Shown: positions 38,023-46,869, counted from the first letter of the stretch. The stretch: DNA of 64,000 nt from Mesorhizobium sp. M4B.F.Ca.ET.058.02.1.1 (GCF_003952505.1 NZ_CP034450.1:3286001-3350000), one strand, 5' to 3'. The notes: generated from the letters alone by a model not told the origin. Program-made: numbers and translations.

Positions 38023-38060
38023 AAGCCCGCGCAACCGGTCCGAACCGGTGGCGCGGGCTT
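38023..38060. terminator. Long hairpin between dnaA and dnaN
   Basis: Arms 38023-38039 and 38044-38060 pair over about 17 bp with one mismatch and a four-base loop (CCGA). No immediate T tract follows on the plus strand, though GCTTTTT occurs ten bases later. It could terminate the dnaA transcript or stabilise its 3' end. Confidence 0.55.
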
Positions 38061-38173
38061 GCGTTTGCAGGCTTTTTCCTGTCAGTTTAGGCAGATTCTG
38101 AGCCTGTTCAGAGCTTTCGCGGGGCGCCGCTCGCCGGAGACCCGCTCATTCATTCAAGCGAGCCTGTTTCGTC

Positions 38174-39292
38174 ATGCGTGTTATCCTGGAACGGTCAAAT
38201 CTCCTGAAGTCGCTCAACCATGTCCACCGCGTGGTCGAACGGCGCAACACCATACCGATCCTGTCTAACGTGCTGCTCAGCGCCGAGGGCGCCAGCCTCG
38301 AGATGAAGGCGACTGACCTTGACCTGGAGGTGACCGAAGCCACGCCCGCCAAGGTCGAGCGCGGCGGAGCCACAACGGTTCCGGCGCACCTGCTCTACGA
38401 CATCGTGCGCAAGCTCGCCGACGGAGCGGAGGTGATGCTGAAGACCGACGAGGACGGCAATGCGATGACCGTCACCTCGGGCCGGTCGAGCTTCCGTCTG
38501 CAGTGCCTGCCGCAGTCCGATTTCCCGGAACTTTCGGCCGGCTCCTTCTCGCACATCTTCCGCCTCGATTCGGTCGACCTGAAAGGCCTGATCGAAAAGA
38601 CGCAGTTCGCCATCTCCACCGAGGAGACGCGCTACTATCTGAACGGCATTTACCTGCACACGCATGAGGCCGGCGGCAAGCTGAAGCTGCGCTCGGTGGC
38701 GACCGATGGCCACCGCCTGGCGCGTGCCGAGATCGACGCGCCGGCCGGTTCGGAAGGCATGCCGGGCATCATCATCCCGCGCAAGACGGTCAGCGAGTTG
38801 CAGAAGCTGGTCGACGACCCGGATGTCGCCGTGACCACCGAACTTTCCGACACCAAAATCCGCTTCACCATCGGCAGCGTCGTTTTGACCTCGAAGCTGA
38901 TCGACGGCACCTTCCCGGACTATCAGCGCGTGATTCCCACCGGCAACGACAAGAAGCTGATCATCGACCGCCAGAGCTTTGCCGCCGCAGTCGACCGTGT
39001 GTCGACAATTTCCTCGGAGCGCGGCCGGGCGGTGAAGCTGTCGATCGCCGAGGGACAGCTCACGCTCGCCGTCAACAATCCGGATTCCGGCAGCGCCACC
39101 GAGGAATTGTCGGCCGACTATTCGTCAGACCCGATCGAGATCGGCTTCAACGCCAAGTATCTGCTCGACGTCGCCGCCCAGCTCACCGGCTCGGAAGCGA
39201 AATTCATGCTTGCCGACGCCGGCTCGCCGACGCTGATCCACGACATGGCCGACGAGACCGCGCTCTACGTGCTGATGCCGATGCGGGTCTAG
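38174..39292 (+). CDS. dnaN: DnaN, DNA polymerase III beta sliding clamp
   Basis: A 372-residue clamp with three repeated domains. The start MRVILERSNLLKSLNHVHRV and the end ADETALYVLMPMRV are typical, with LQCLPQSDFPEL and GTFPDYQRVIP marking domain borders. The dimeric ring tethers polymerase III and other partners. recF follows by 25 bases, the conserved dnaA-dnaN-recF order. Confidence 0.97.
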   Translation: MRVILERSNLLKSLNHVHRVVERRNTIPILSNVLLSAEGASLEMKATDLDLEVTEATPAKVERGGATTVPAHLLYDIVRKLADGAEVMLKTDEDGNAMTVTSGRSSFRLQCLPQSDFPELSAGSFSHIFRLDSVDLKGLIEKTQFAISTEETRYYLNGIYLHTHEAGGKLKLRSVATDGHRLARAEIDAPAGSEGMPGIIIPRKTVSELQKLVDDPDVAVTTELSDTKIRFTIGSVVLTSKLIDGTFPDYQRVIPTGNDKKLIIDRQSFAAAVDRVSTISSERGRAVKLSIAEGQLTLAVNNPDSGSATEELSADYSSDPIEIGFNAKYLLDVAAQLTGSEAKFMLADAGSPTLIHDMADETALYVLMPMRV

Positions 39293-39317
39293 GCTGCGGC
39301 AGGGCCAGTTCGTTGCC

Positions 39318-40475
39318 GTGACGGGAGCTGCAAAACAGCAACAGACTCACATAAGTAAGCTTACACTTACCAACTTCCGCAACTATGCGGCGCTGTCCAT
39401 CGATCTGTCGCCCGGGGCCGTGGTGCTGTCCGGCGACAATGGCGCCGGCAAGACCAATCTGCTGGAAGCGGTTTCGCTGCTGACGCCGGGGCGCGGCCTG
39501 CGCCGCGCGCCCTATGTCGATCTGGCGCGCGAAGGCGGCGATGGCGGTTTTGCGCTGCACGCCCGCATCGAGGGACCCGAAGGCCAGGTAGAGATCGGCA
39601 CGGGCATTCCGGGTGGCGACAGCAGCGAAAGCGGCAGGCGCGTGCGGATCAACGGCGCTGCGGCGCGATCGGCCGAGGACATGCTGGAATGGCTGCGGGT
39701 CGTCTGGCTGACGCCGGCGATGGATGGCTTGTTCCCCGGGCCGGCCGCCGACCGGCGGCGCTTTCTCGACCGGCTGGTTCTGGCGATCGACCCCGGCCAT
39801 GGCCAGCGCGCGCTCGACTACGAGAAGGCGATGCGAGGCCGTAACCGATTGCTTACGGAAGGATCGCGTGACGGCGGCTGGTTCGACGCCATCGAGACGC
39901 AGATGGCGGAGACCGGTGTGGCAATCGCCGCCGCCCGTGCCGAGCTGGTGCGCCTGCTTGCCGCCATGATTGAGCGGCTGCCTTCCAGCGGACCGTTTCC
40001 ACAAGCCGACATCAGCCTCCACGGCGACCTGGAAAACGCGCTCGGCGCGGCGCCGGCGGTCGATGTTGAGGAGCGCTTCCGCCGTGCGCTCGCCGATGGC
40101 CGCGACCGCGACCGGGCCGCCGGACGCACGCTGGATGGCCCGCACCGTTCCGATCTCGTGGTGCGGCATAGGCCGAAGGCGATGCCGGCCGAGCTCTGCT
40201 CGACCGGCGAACAGAAGGCGCTGCTGGTGGGGATCGTGGTGTCGCATGCGCGGCTGACCGGCGAGATGTCGGGGATGACGCCGATCCTGCTGCTCGACGA
40301 GATCGCGGCACATCTCGACGCCGGCCGGCGCGCTGCCCTGTTCTCGATCCTCGAGGAGCTCAACTGCCAGGCGTTCATGACCGGAACCGACGCCGCGCTG
40401 TTTTCCAGCCTCGAAGGCCGCGCGCAATTCCTGACGGTCGACCACGGCACGGTTGGGCCAACCGAAGACCCCTGA
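39318..40475 (+). CDS. recF: RecF, recombination mediator
   Basis: A 385-residue SMC-like ATPase. Walker A is GDNGAGKTNLLEA (about 41-53), the signature/Walker B region is ILLLDEIAAHLDAGRR (about 320-335), and FRNYAALSIDLSPG is near the start. It loads RecA at gapped DNA. The start is GTG at 39318. It follows dnaN with a short gap and probably shares its transcript. Confidence 0.95.
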   Translation: MTGAAKQQQTHISKLTLTNFRNYAALSIDLSPGAVVLSGDNGAGKTNLLEAVSLLTPGRGLRRAPYVDLAREGGDGGFALHARIEGPEGQVEIGTGIPGGDSSESGRRVRINGAAARSAEDMLEWLRVVWLTPAMDGLFPGPAADRRRFLDRLVLAIDPGHGQRALDYEKAMRGRNRLLTEGSRDGGWFDAIETQMAETGVAIAAARAELVRLLAAMIERLPSSGPFPQADISLHGDLENALGAAPAVDVEERFRRALADGRDRDRAAGRTLDGPHRSDLVVRHRPKAMPAELCSTGEQKALLVGIVVSHARLTGEMSGMTPILLLDEIAAHLDAGRRAALFSILEELNCQAFMTGTDAALFSSLEGRAQFLTVDHGTVGPTEDP

Positions 40476-40506
40476 CAAGGTTTTTGCGCCGCGATAAGGT
40501 TTGGCC

Positions 40507-41256
40507 ATGACCACACTTACCGACGAAGAACTCGAGCGCTATGCCCGCCATATCGTGCTGCCGGAGATCGGCGGCGCCGGCCAGCAGAAGCTCAAGCGCA
40601 CGCGGGTGCTGGTGATCGGCGCCGGCGGGCTCGGCGCGCCAGCGCTGGAATATCTTGCCGCCGCCGGCGTCGGCACGCTCGGCATCGTCGACGACGACAC
40701 CGTCTCGCTGTCCAATTTGCAACGACAGGTGATCCATGCCACGGACGCGATCGGCATGGCCAAAACCGACAGCGCGTCGGCAGCGATCACGCGCATCAAC
40801 CCCAATGTCGTGGTGGAGCCGCACCGCCTCAGGCTGACGGCGGACAGCGCCCCTGCCCTCGTCGCCCGCTACGACATCGTGGTCGACGGCTCCGACAATT
40901 TCGAGACACGCTACGCGGTGGCCGATGCCTGCGCGGCGGAAGGCAAGCCCCTGGTGCACGCCGCCGTCGGCCGTTTCGACGGCTCGCTGACCGTGCTGAA
41001 GCCGTTCGAGGCCGGCGCCGACGGCAAGCCGAACCCGGGCTACCGCGATCTTTTCCCGGAAGCGCCTCCGGAGGGGCTGGTGCCGTCCTGCGCCGTTGCC
41101 GGCATTGTCGGCGCGCTGACCGGCGTCATCGGCACGCTGCAGGCGATGGAGACGATAAAGCTGATCACCGGCATCGGCGAGCCGCTGGTCGGCCGGCTTT
41201 TGCTCTACGACGCGCTCGGCGCGCGCTTCGACACGATCCGCTACAAGAGAGCCTGA
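40507..41256 (+). CDS. moeB: MoeB/HesA/ThiF family adenylyltransferase
   Basis: A 249-residue E1-like enzyme. The ATP site is GAGGLGAPALEYLAAAGVG (about 37-55), with NLQRQVIH and DGSDNFETRY further on, and the active-site Cys region is VPSCAVAGIVGALTG. It lacks the two CxxC zinc pairs of E. coli MoeB: the place of CYRC reads GYRD. It should adenylate a ubiquitin-like sulfur carrier such as MoaD or ThiS. ATG 40507 is chosen over a TTG two codons upstream. The SoeA-type molybdoenzyme in this window is one possible beneficiary of molybdopterin synthesis. Confidence 0.88.
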   Translation: MTTLTDEELERYARHIVLPEIGGAGQQKLKRTRVLVIGAGGLGAPALEYLAAAGVGTLGIVDDDTVSLSNLQRQVIHATDAIGMAKTDSASAAITRINPNVVVEPHRLRLTADSAPALVARYDIVVDGSDNFETRYAVADACAAEGKPLVHAAVGRFDGSLTVLKPFEAGADGKPNPGYRDLFPEAPPEGLVPSCAVAGIVGALTGVIGTLQAMETIKLITGIGEPLVGRLLLYDALGARFDTIRYKRA

Positions 41257-41260
41257 TCGC

Positions 41261-41749
41261 ATGGACCGGCCGACAGGCGTCTTCGTTATGCAAATCCGAC
41301 CCGATTTCGGGCGATGGGAGGAACTGCATTCGCTGATCATGCGCGCCTTCGCCTATATGGACGGCGTCATCGATCCGCCCTCCTCGGCGCATCTGCTGAC
41401 CGCCGAAAGGCTCAAGGAAAAGGCACGGCAGGAAATCGGGCTCCTGGCGCTGCGGGACGGCCGGATCGCCGGCTGCGTTTTCACGCAGGAGCGCGCCGAT
41501 ACCCTCTATGTCGGCAAGCTCGCCGTCGAGCCAGACTTGCAGGGGCAAGGCATCGGCAGGCTGCTGATGCAGGCCGCCGAGGACCTTGCCGCTAGCCGTG
41601 GCAAGGGCGCCGTCGAATTGCAAACGCGCATCGAACTCGATGGCAACCACCGGGCTTTCGTGCGGCTCGGCTTTGACGAGACTGAACGCACCGCGCATGA
41701 AGGCTACGACCGGCCGACCTCGATCACCATGCGCAAGGTGCTGTTATGA
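41261..41749 (+). CDS. GNAT family N-acetyltransferase
   Basis: A 162-residue acetyltransferase. The acetyl-CoA motif A is LYVGKLAVEPDLQGQGIGRLLMQ (broken: LAVEPDLQGQGIGRLLM at about 87-103), with a beta-bulge and a C-terminal NHRAFVRLGFDETERT segment. The substrate is unknown. It starts four bases after moeB and overlaps the aconitase-X gene by four bases (ATGA), so it is part of a coupled operon. Confidence 0.85.
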   Translation: MDRPTGVFVMQIRPDFGRWEELHSLIMRAFAYMDGVIDPPSSAHLLTAERLKEKARQEIGLLALRDGRIAGCVFTQERADTLYVGKLAVEPDLQGQGIGRLLMQAAEDLAASRGKGAVELQTRIELDGNHRAFVRLGFDETERTAHEGYDRPTSITMRKVLL

Positions 41750-42999
41750 GCCTAACCTTGAGCGCGGAAGAACAGGCGATCGCCGCCGGCCGGGACGGCA
41801 CGGCAATGGCGATGCGCATCGTTGCCGAAAGCGCCCGCCTGCTCGCCGCGCCGCGGCTCATCCCAATCGCCTCGACGCATATTGACGGGGCGCTCTACCA
41901 CGGCGATTCCGGCACACTGTTTGCCGAACGGCTTGTCGAGGGCGGCGCGCGCGTCGCGGTGCGCTCGACGCTCAATGTCGGCGCACTCGACCTGATGGGC
42001 TGCTCGCGCATCCGCCTCGAGGAGCCGCAGCGCGGCATGGCGCGGCGGATGATGGAAGCCTATCGCAAGCTTGGCTGCGAGCAGAGCTGGACCTGCGCTC
42101 CCTACCAGGCCGGGCACCGGCCGGCGCAGGGCAGCGACGTCGCCTGGGGCGAGTCCAACGCGGTGGTGTTCTGCAATTCGGTGCTGGGCGCGCGCACCAA
42201 TCGCTATGGCGATTTCCTCGACATCGCCTGCGCCATCACAGGCCGCGCTCCCGACTATGGCCTGCACCGCCCGGACAACCGGCGGGCGCGACTTGTGTTC
42301 GATGTTTCAGGTCTCTCGCCTTCATTCCTCGTTTCCGAGTTCGCCTGGCCGGTGCTTGGCAGCCTCTATGGCCGCGAGGTGGGCAACGCAGTCGGCGTCG
42401 TCACCGGCGTGGCCAGGCACCCCGGCGAGGACGCGCTGAAGGCCTTCGGCGCCGCCGCCGCCTCGTCCGGCGCCGTCGGCCTTTTTCACATTGCCGGCGT
42501 GACGCCGGAGGCGCCCGATGCCGAGACCATTCTCGCCGGCGCCGCGCCGGAAACGGTCATCCGCGTCACGCCCGAAATGGCCGCGAATGCCCGTGCGGGG
42601 CTGTCGACGGCAGCGGCGCCAAAGACAATCGACGCAGTTGCAATCGGCAGCCCGCATCTGTCGCTGGCCGAGTTCGACATGCTGGAACGGCTGATCGCCG
42701 GGCGGCGGCTCGGCGTGCCGATCTATGCCTGCACCGGCCGCCATGCGCTGTCCGGCCTCGAACAGGGTGGCCGGCGCAAGGCGCTCGAGGCAAGCGGGGT
42801 GGTGATCGTCGCCGACACCTGCGTGGTGGTGACGCCAATCATGCCGGTGCTCAGCAACGGCGTGCTGATGACGAATTCTGGCAAGTTCGCGCATTACGCG
42901 CCAGGCAACACCCGCTACTCCGTGCTCTACGCCTCCCTGGCCGACTGCGTCGAAAGCGCCGTGCTTGGTAAGCCACGATTTACGGACATCGCGGCGTGA
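41746..42999 (+). CDS. Aconitase X catalytic subunit (AcnX, DUF521)
   Basis: A 417-residue protein of the aconitase X catalytic family. Conserved stretches include ASTHIDGALYHGDSG (about 43-57), STLNVGALDLMGC (about 73-85), ESNAVVFCNSVLGARTNRYG and the C-terminal TCVVVTPIMP and MTNSGKFAHY. Bacterial AcnX enzymes studied so far are cis-3-hydroxy-L-proline dehydratases with an iron-sulfur centre. The small subunit is the next gene. No other hydroxyproline genes are nearby, so the substrate is inferred. Confidence 0.87.
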   Translation: MSLTLSAEEQAIAAGRDGTAMAMRIVAESARLLAAPRLIPIASTHIDGALYHGDSGTLFAERLVEGGARVAVRSTLNVGALDLMGCSRIRLEEPQRGMARRMMEAYRKLGCEQSWTCAPYQAGHRPAQGSDVAWGESNAVVFCNSVLGARTNRYGDFLDIACAITGRAPDYGLHRPDNRRARLVFDVSGLSPSFLVSEFAWPVLGSLYGREVGNAVGVVTGVARHPGEDALKAFGAAAASSGAVGLFHIAGVTPEAPDAETILAGAAPETVIRVTPEMAANARAGLSTAAAPKTIDAVAIGSPHLSLAEFDMLERLIAGRRLGVPIYACTGRHALSGLEQGGRRKALEASGVVIVADTCVVVTPIMPVLSNGVLMTNSGKFAHYAPGNTRYSVLYASLADCVESAVLGKPRFTDIAA

Positions 43000-43409
43000 G
43001 CGCCGCTCCGGAAATCCTGGTGCCGGGGCGAACCGGGCAAGGCGAGGCGCTGGTGCTGACGGCGCCGATCAGCTTCTGGGGCGGCGTCGACCCGAAAACC
43101 GGCCGCATTGCCGACGTGCGCCATCCGCAGCATGGTGAGATCATCTCCGGACGGGTGCTGTTCCTGCCGGGCACGATCGGCTCATCCTCGGCCTCGGCCG
43201 TGCTGATGGAGCTTGTCCACAACGGCCGGGCGCCAGCCGCGCTGGTGCTGCACGAGCCGGACGCGATCCTCCTGCTCGGACTCATCGTCGCCAGGGAAAT
43301 GGGCTGGGAGACGCCGATCGCGGTCCAGCTTGCTCGAAACGTGTTCGAGACCTATCGCGGCAGCACTGTGAACGTCGCCGGCGATGGCGCCCTCACCATC
43401 GCTGGCTGA
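42996..43409 (+). CDS. Aconitase X swivel-domain subunit (DUF126)
   Basis: A 137-residue swivel domain that completes the AcnX heterodimer. It carries SFWGGVDPKTGRIAD (about 26-40) and the phosphate/substrate loop LPGTIGSSSASAVL (about 58-71). It starts with GTG overlapping the large-subunit stop by four bases, as expected for subunits made in equal amounts. In some organisms the two are fused; here they are split. Confidence 0.88.
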   Translation: MSAAPEILVPGRTGQGEALVLTAPISFWGGVDPKTGRIADVRHPQHGEIISGRVLFLPGTIGSSSASAVLMELVHNGRAPAALVLHEPDAILLLGLIVAREMGWETPIAVQLARNVFETYRGSTVNVAGDGALTIAG

Positions 43410-43414
43410 CGGCC

Positions 43415-44416
43415 TCAGGTCCTGAGCGGCAGCACGCGGTCCGGCGGACGGTGGCCGTCGAAGAAGGCGCGGATGTTGATGATCACCTTCTCGCCCATGT
43501 CGATGCGGCCTTCGAGCGTCGCCGAACCCATATGCGGCAGAAGCACGACCTTGCCCTTGGCGGCGAGCTTCAGCAGCTTGCTGTTCAGCGCCGGCTCGTG
43601 CTCGTAGACGTCGAGACCGGCGCCGGCGATCTTGCCGTCATGGATCAGCTTGATCAGCGATTCCTCGTCGATGATGTCGCCGCGCGCGGTGTTGACGATG
43701 TAGGCCGAGGGCTGCATCAGCGCCAGGCGCCGCGCCGAAAGCAGATGGAAGGTCGCCGGTGTCGAGGGGCAGTTGACCGAGATGATGTCCATACGGGCCA
43801 GCATCTGGTCGAGGCTTTCCCAATAGGTCGCTTCCAACTCTTCCTCGACCGCCGGCAGCACGCGGTGGCGGTTGTGGTAGTGGATCGACAGGCCGAAGGC
43901 CTTGGCGCGCCGGGCGACAGCGGTGCCGATGCGGCCCATGCCGACGATGCCGAGACGTTTTCCCCAGATGCGGCGGCCAAGCATCCAGGTCGGTGACCAG
44001 CCGGCCCATTTCTTGTCGCTGGTCAGCACGTTGGCGCCTTCCGCCAGCCGCCGCGGCACAGCCAGCATCAGCGCCATGGTCATGTCGGCGGTATCCTCGG
44101 TCAGCACGTTCGGCGTGTTGGTGACGGTGATGCCCTTCTTTGCCGCCGCCGCCACGTCTATCTTGTCGACGCCATTGCCGAAATTGGCGATCAGCTTGAG
44201 ATTGTCGCCGGCCTGGTCGATGAGTGCGGCGTCGATGTTGTCGGTGATCGTCGGCACCAGCACATCGGCTTCCTTGACCGCGGCGACAAGCTCCGGCTGC
44301 GTCATCGGCCGATCCTCGACATTCAGCCGCGCGTCGAACAGCTCGCGCATGCGGGTTTCGACGGGATCGGGCAGCTTGCGCGTGATGACGACGAGGGGCC
44401 TTTTCTTGCCTGCCAT
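43415..44416 (-). CDS. D-2-hydroxyacid dehydrogenase (glyoxylate reductase type)
   Basis: A 333-residue NAD(P)-dependent dehydrogenase. The Rossmann motif is GMGRIGTAVARRA (about 155-167), the catalytic Arg is in VNTARGDIIDE, the Glu follows and the His is in LPHMGSAT (about 292-299). FGNGVDKIDVAAA is the conserved substrate-side segment. Glyoxylate or hydroxypyruvate is the likely substrate. It converges on the AcnX operon with a five-base gap. Confidence 0.88.
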   Translation of the reverse strand: MAGKKRPLVVITRKLPDPVETRMRELFDARLNVEDRPMTQPELVAAVKEADVLVPTITDNIDAALIDQAGDNLKLIANFGNGVDKIDVAAAAKKGITVTNTPNVLTEDTADMTMALMLAVPRRLAEGANVLTSDKKWAGWSPTWMLGRRIWGKRLGIVGMGRIGTAVARRAKAFGLSIHYHNRHRVLPAVEEELEATYWESLDQMLARMDIISVNCPSTPATFHLLSARRLALMQPSAYIVNTARGDIIDEESLIKLIHDGKIAGAGLDVYEHEPALNSKLLKLAAKGKVVLLPHMGSATLEGRIDMGEKVIINIRAFFDGHRPPDRVLPLRT

Positions 44417-44567
44417 TGTTTCCTCGAACCCGATCTCGTTGAGACCTCTTTAACCAAGACAGGCGAAACTTGAAGCCGGTCGCGGTGCCAGCCACTCCTG
44501 TAACAAGCGGTGCCGCCGAAGACAAAGAAAAAGGGGCGCCGGTGCCAAAGGGCAGGCGCCGAAAGGA

Positions 44568-45134
44568 ATGAAAGTGTCTGGTTTCGCGTCGCTTCGCCTG
44601 GCTCTCAGCGCGGCCGTTCTTGGCGCTCTTCTTTTTTCCCCGCAACAGGTGGCGGCGCAGAGCGCGGCCGGCCCGGCGCAGACGGTCACGCTGGGCCCCA
44701 GCGGCCTTCCCTTGCCGCGTTTCGTCAGCCTGAAATCGGGCCGCGTCAATTCACGCGTCGGCCCCGGCGCCAACTATTCGGTCGATTGGATGTATATGAA
44801 GGCGGGCCTGCCTATGGAAATCATCCAGGAATTCGACACCTGGCGCCGCGTGCGGGATGCCGACGGCTCGGAAGGCTGGATCAACCAGTCGCTGCTTTCG
44901 GGCCGCCGCACCGCGATCGTCGCGCCTTGGCAGCGCAGCAAGGGCGGCCGAATCAACCTGCTTGACGATCCCGATAAGGATGCAGGCGTCGTCGCCATCC
45001 TCGAGCCGGGCGTCATGGGCTCAATCAAGAAGTGCGACGGTCAATGGTGCGAGATGACCTTCGAAGGCCACACCGGCTGGCTGCAGCAGTCAGTCGTCTG
45101 GGGCGCCTATCCGGGTGAACGGGTCAAGAACTAA
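44568..45134 (+). CDS. Secreted SH3-domain protein
   Basis: A 188-residue protein with a signal peptide (LRLALSAAVLGALLFSPQQVAAQ) and two bacterial SH3-like repeats: RVNSRVGPGANYSVDWMYMKAGLP (in parts, about 65-85) and INLLDDPDKDAGVVAILEPG. Each ends in a G-W segment (EGWINQSLLSG, TGWLQQSVVWG). It may bind peptidoglycan in the periplasm. The AAAGGA site sits only one base before ATG 44568 but seven before GTG 44574, so the second may be the true start. Confidence 0.85.
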   Translation: MKVSGFASLRLALSAAVLGALLFSPQQVAAQSAAGPAQTVTLGPSGLPLPRFVSLKSGRVNSRVGPGANYSVDWMYMKAGLPMEIIQEFDTWRRVRDADGSEGWINQSLLSGRRTAIVAPWQRSKGGRINLLDDPDKDAGVVAILEPGVMGSIKKCDGQWCEMTFEGHTGWLQQSVVWGAYPGERVKN

Positions 45135-45520
45135 TCCGGCCTGACAGGCGCAGGGACCTCGCGGCGGCCGATGCGGCCAAGATGGGTGTCCTGGAAACCG
45201 CTGGGCAGCTTGAGGCCGTAGCCGAGCGCGCGGTCGATGGCGATGTGGGAGATCCAGATCAGCGCGACTGCCGTCGCCATGGAACTACCGAGGACATATC
45301 CGGCCAGCGCCAGGGCAAGCGGGACGATCAGTATGTGCAGGGCGTTATAGGCGATGGCACCTACGCGCGGTCCGGCGAGGTAGCCCAGCATCGACAGGTC
45401 CGGCGCCAGGATGAGCAGCGCGAACAGCCACCATGACGTGCCCGTCATCGCATAGAGGACGACGGCCGCCGCCGCAGCGACACACCATTCGAGCCTGATT
45501 GCGAGATCGACAGGCCGCAT
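45131..45520 (-). CDS. DUF4260 family membrane protein
   Basis: A 129-residue inner-membrane protein with about four hydrophobic helices and the family's polar marks: PDLSMLGYLAGPRVGAIAYNALH, then WISHIAIDRALGYGLK and the end FQDTHLGRIGR. Its function is unknown. It overlaps the SH3 gene tail by four bases on the opposite strand and follows irr on the same strand. Confidence 0.85.
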   Translation of the reverse strand: MRPVDLAIRLEWCVAAAAAVVLYAMTGTSWWLFALLILAPDLSMLGYLAGPRVGAIAYNALHILIVPLALALAGYVLGSSMATAVALIWISHIAIDRALGYGLKLPSGFQDTHLGRIGRREVPAPVRPD

Positions 45521-45530
45521 CGGAAGCGGA

Positions 45531-45962
45531 TCAGTCGCGCCGCTTCGGGCGCAGCCTCACCACGATATCGACATTGGCAATTTCCATGCCCTGCGGGGGC
45601 TCCGGCAGGTTGGAGACAGTCACCGGGCCGCTGGCGATATCGAATATCCTGTTTTCGCCTTCGATATAGAAATGGTGGTGGTCGGAAGTATTGGTGTCGA
45701 AATAGGTCTTCGACCCCTCGACGGCGAGGATGCGCAGCAGGCCCGCCTGGGTGAACTGGTGCAGGGCGTTGTAGACGGTGGCGAGCGAAACCGGCACGCC
45801 GGCTGCGATCGCCTCCTCATGCAGTTCCTCGGCCGACAGATGGCGGTCGCCCTTGGCAAACAGCAGATCGGCCAGCGCAACGCGCTGGCGTGTAGGCCTC
45901 AGGCCGGCCTCGCGAACCCGCTTGTCCACAGCGACATTATCCTTCCGGCAGCCCTGATCCAT
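45531..45962 (-). CDS. irr: Irr, iron-response regulator (Fur superfamily)
   Basis: A 143-residue Fur-family protein of the rhizobial Irr type. The winged helix has RPTRQRVALADLLFAKGDRH (about 22-41), LATVYNALHQFTQAGLL is the recognition helix, and the conserved SDHHHFYIEG holds the heme-linked histidine triplet. The N-terminal GCPWHD heme motif of Bradyrhizobium Irr is absent. Irr represses or activates iron genes when iron is low. It lies divergent from fabA, its usual place in rhizobia. Confidence 0.9.
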   Translation of the reverse strand: MDQGCRKDNVAVDKRVREAGLRPTRQRVALADLLFAKGDRHLSAEELHEEAIAAGVPVSLATVYNALHQFTQAGLLRILAVEGSKTYFDTNTSDHHHFYIEGENRIFDIASGPVTVSNLPEPPQGMEIANVDIVVRLRPKRRD

Positions 45963-46049
45963 CTATCCCGTCGAAGCTCGCGCTTTCGGCCCAAAAACAT
46001 GCCCAGAGTGGCGAAAAAACGTCATCGGCCGAAACTGGACACGTTTCGA

Positions 46050-46078
46050 CATATATTCTGTCGGCCGAATGCGATCAA
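46050..46078 (-). promoter_or_regulatory. Promoter of irr
   Basis: On the minus strand TTGATC (46078-46073), a 17-base spacer and TATATG (46055-46050), about 88 bases before the irr start. Confidence 0.5.
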
Positions 46079-46227
46079 TAGAGCAAGACGCTTGTGCTCC
46101 CGCGCGCATTGACCCGGGCAGACGGGCAGGTTAAGCGCAAACGCCGGTTTCCGGCCTTGGAAAGATTGTGTTAGGAAGCCAACGACAAGGGCGCCCACCG
46201 CCCGGGACGATCACGGGGACGAAATTG

Positions 46228-46746
46228 ATGGCGGGTTCGAAGTCCAGCTACGAATATGAAGAACTGCTTGCCTGCGCCCGCGGCGAGCTGTTCGGACCGG
46301 GCAACGCGCAGCTGCCGTATCCGCCGATGCTGATGTTCGACCGCATCACCGAGATCAGCGAGACCGGCGGCGCCTTCGACAAGGGGTTCATCCGCGCCGA
46401 ATTCGACATCAAGCCGGACCTGTGGTTCTTCGCCTGCCATTTCATCGGCAATCCGATCATGCCTGGCTGCCTCGGCCTCGACGCCATGTGGCAGCTGACC
46501 GGCTTTTATCTCGGCTGGCTCGGCGAGCCGGGCAAGGGCATGGCCCTGTCGACCGGCGAGGTGAAGTTCAAGGGCATGGTGACGCCGTCGGTCAAGAAGG
46601 TGGAATACGGGATCGACTTCAAGCGCGTGATGCGCGGGCGCCTGGTGCTCGGCATCGCCGATGGCTGGCTGAAGGCGGACGGCGAACCCATATACGCGGC
46701 GACGGATTTGAAAGTGGGTCTGTCCAAGCAATCGGCGGCGGTTTGA
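46228..46746 (+). CDS. fabA: FabA, 3-hydroxydecanoyl-ACP dehydratase/isomerase
   Basis: A 172-residue hotdog-fold enzyme. The catalytic His is in [20 protein letters not shown] (about 70-89), with the partner Asp in GLDAMW. It dehydrates 3-hydroxydecanoyl-ACP and isomerises the double bond to start unsaturated fatty acids. ATG 46228 gives the family start [14 protein letters not shown]. fabB and fabI follow on the same strand. Confidence 0.95.
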   Translation: MAGSKSSYEYEELLACARGELFGPGNAQLPYPPMLMFDRITEISETGGAFDKGFIRAEFDIKPDLWFFACHFIGNPIMPGCLGLDAMWQLTGFYLGWLGEPGKGMALSTGEVKFKGMVTPSVKKVEYGIDFKRVMRGRLVLGIADGWLKADGEPIYAATDLKVGLSKQSAAV

Positions 46747-46774
46747 CCGGCGCCACCACCCCGCCATGCGCCCT

Positions 46775-46803
46775 TTGAATGTGGGACCGCATAGCGCTTT
46801 TAT
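46775..46803 (+). promoter_or_regulatory. Possible internal promoter before fabB
   Basis: TTGAAT (46775-46780), 17 bases, TTTTAT (46798-46803), 66 bases before the fabB ATG. A weak match that could allow fabB-fabI expression apart from fabA. Confidence 0.35.
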
Positions 46804-46869
46804 TTTGCGTATGATCCTCTGCGAATTCCGATTGCGGTTTTCGAAATCATGCGCCGGAAGGAGTTGCGA

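Larger units (their letters stand above)
37771..38173. other. 403-bp dnaA-dnaN intergenic region
   Basis: It contains RIME-like repeat copy 2 and a long hairpin at 38023-38060. The rest is presumably the dnaN promoter and leader; I cannot single out a convincing promoter. No coding frame is supported. Confidence 0.6.
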
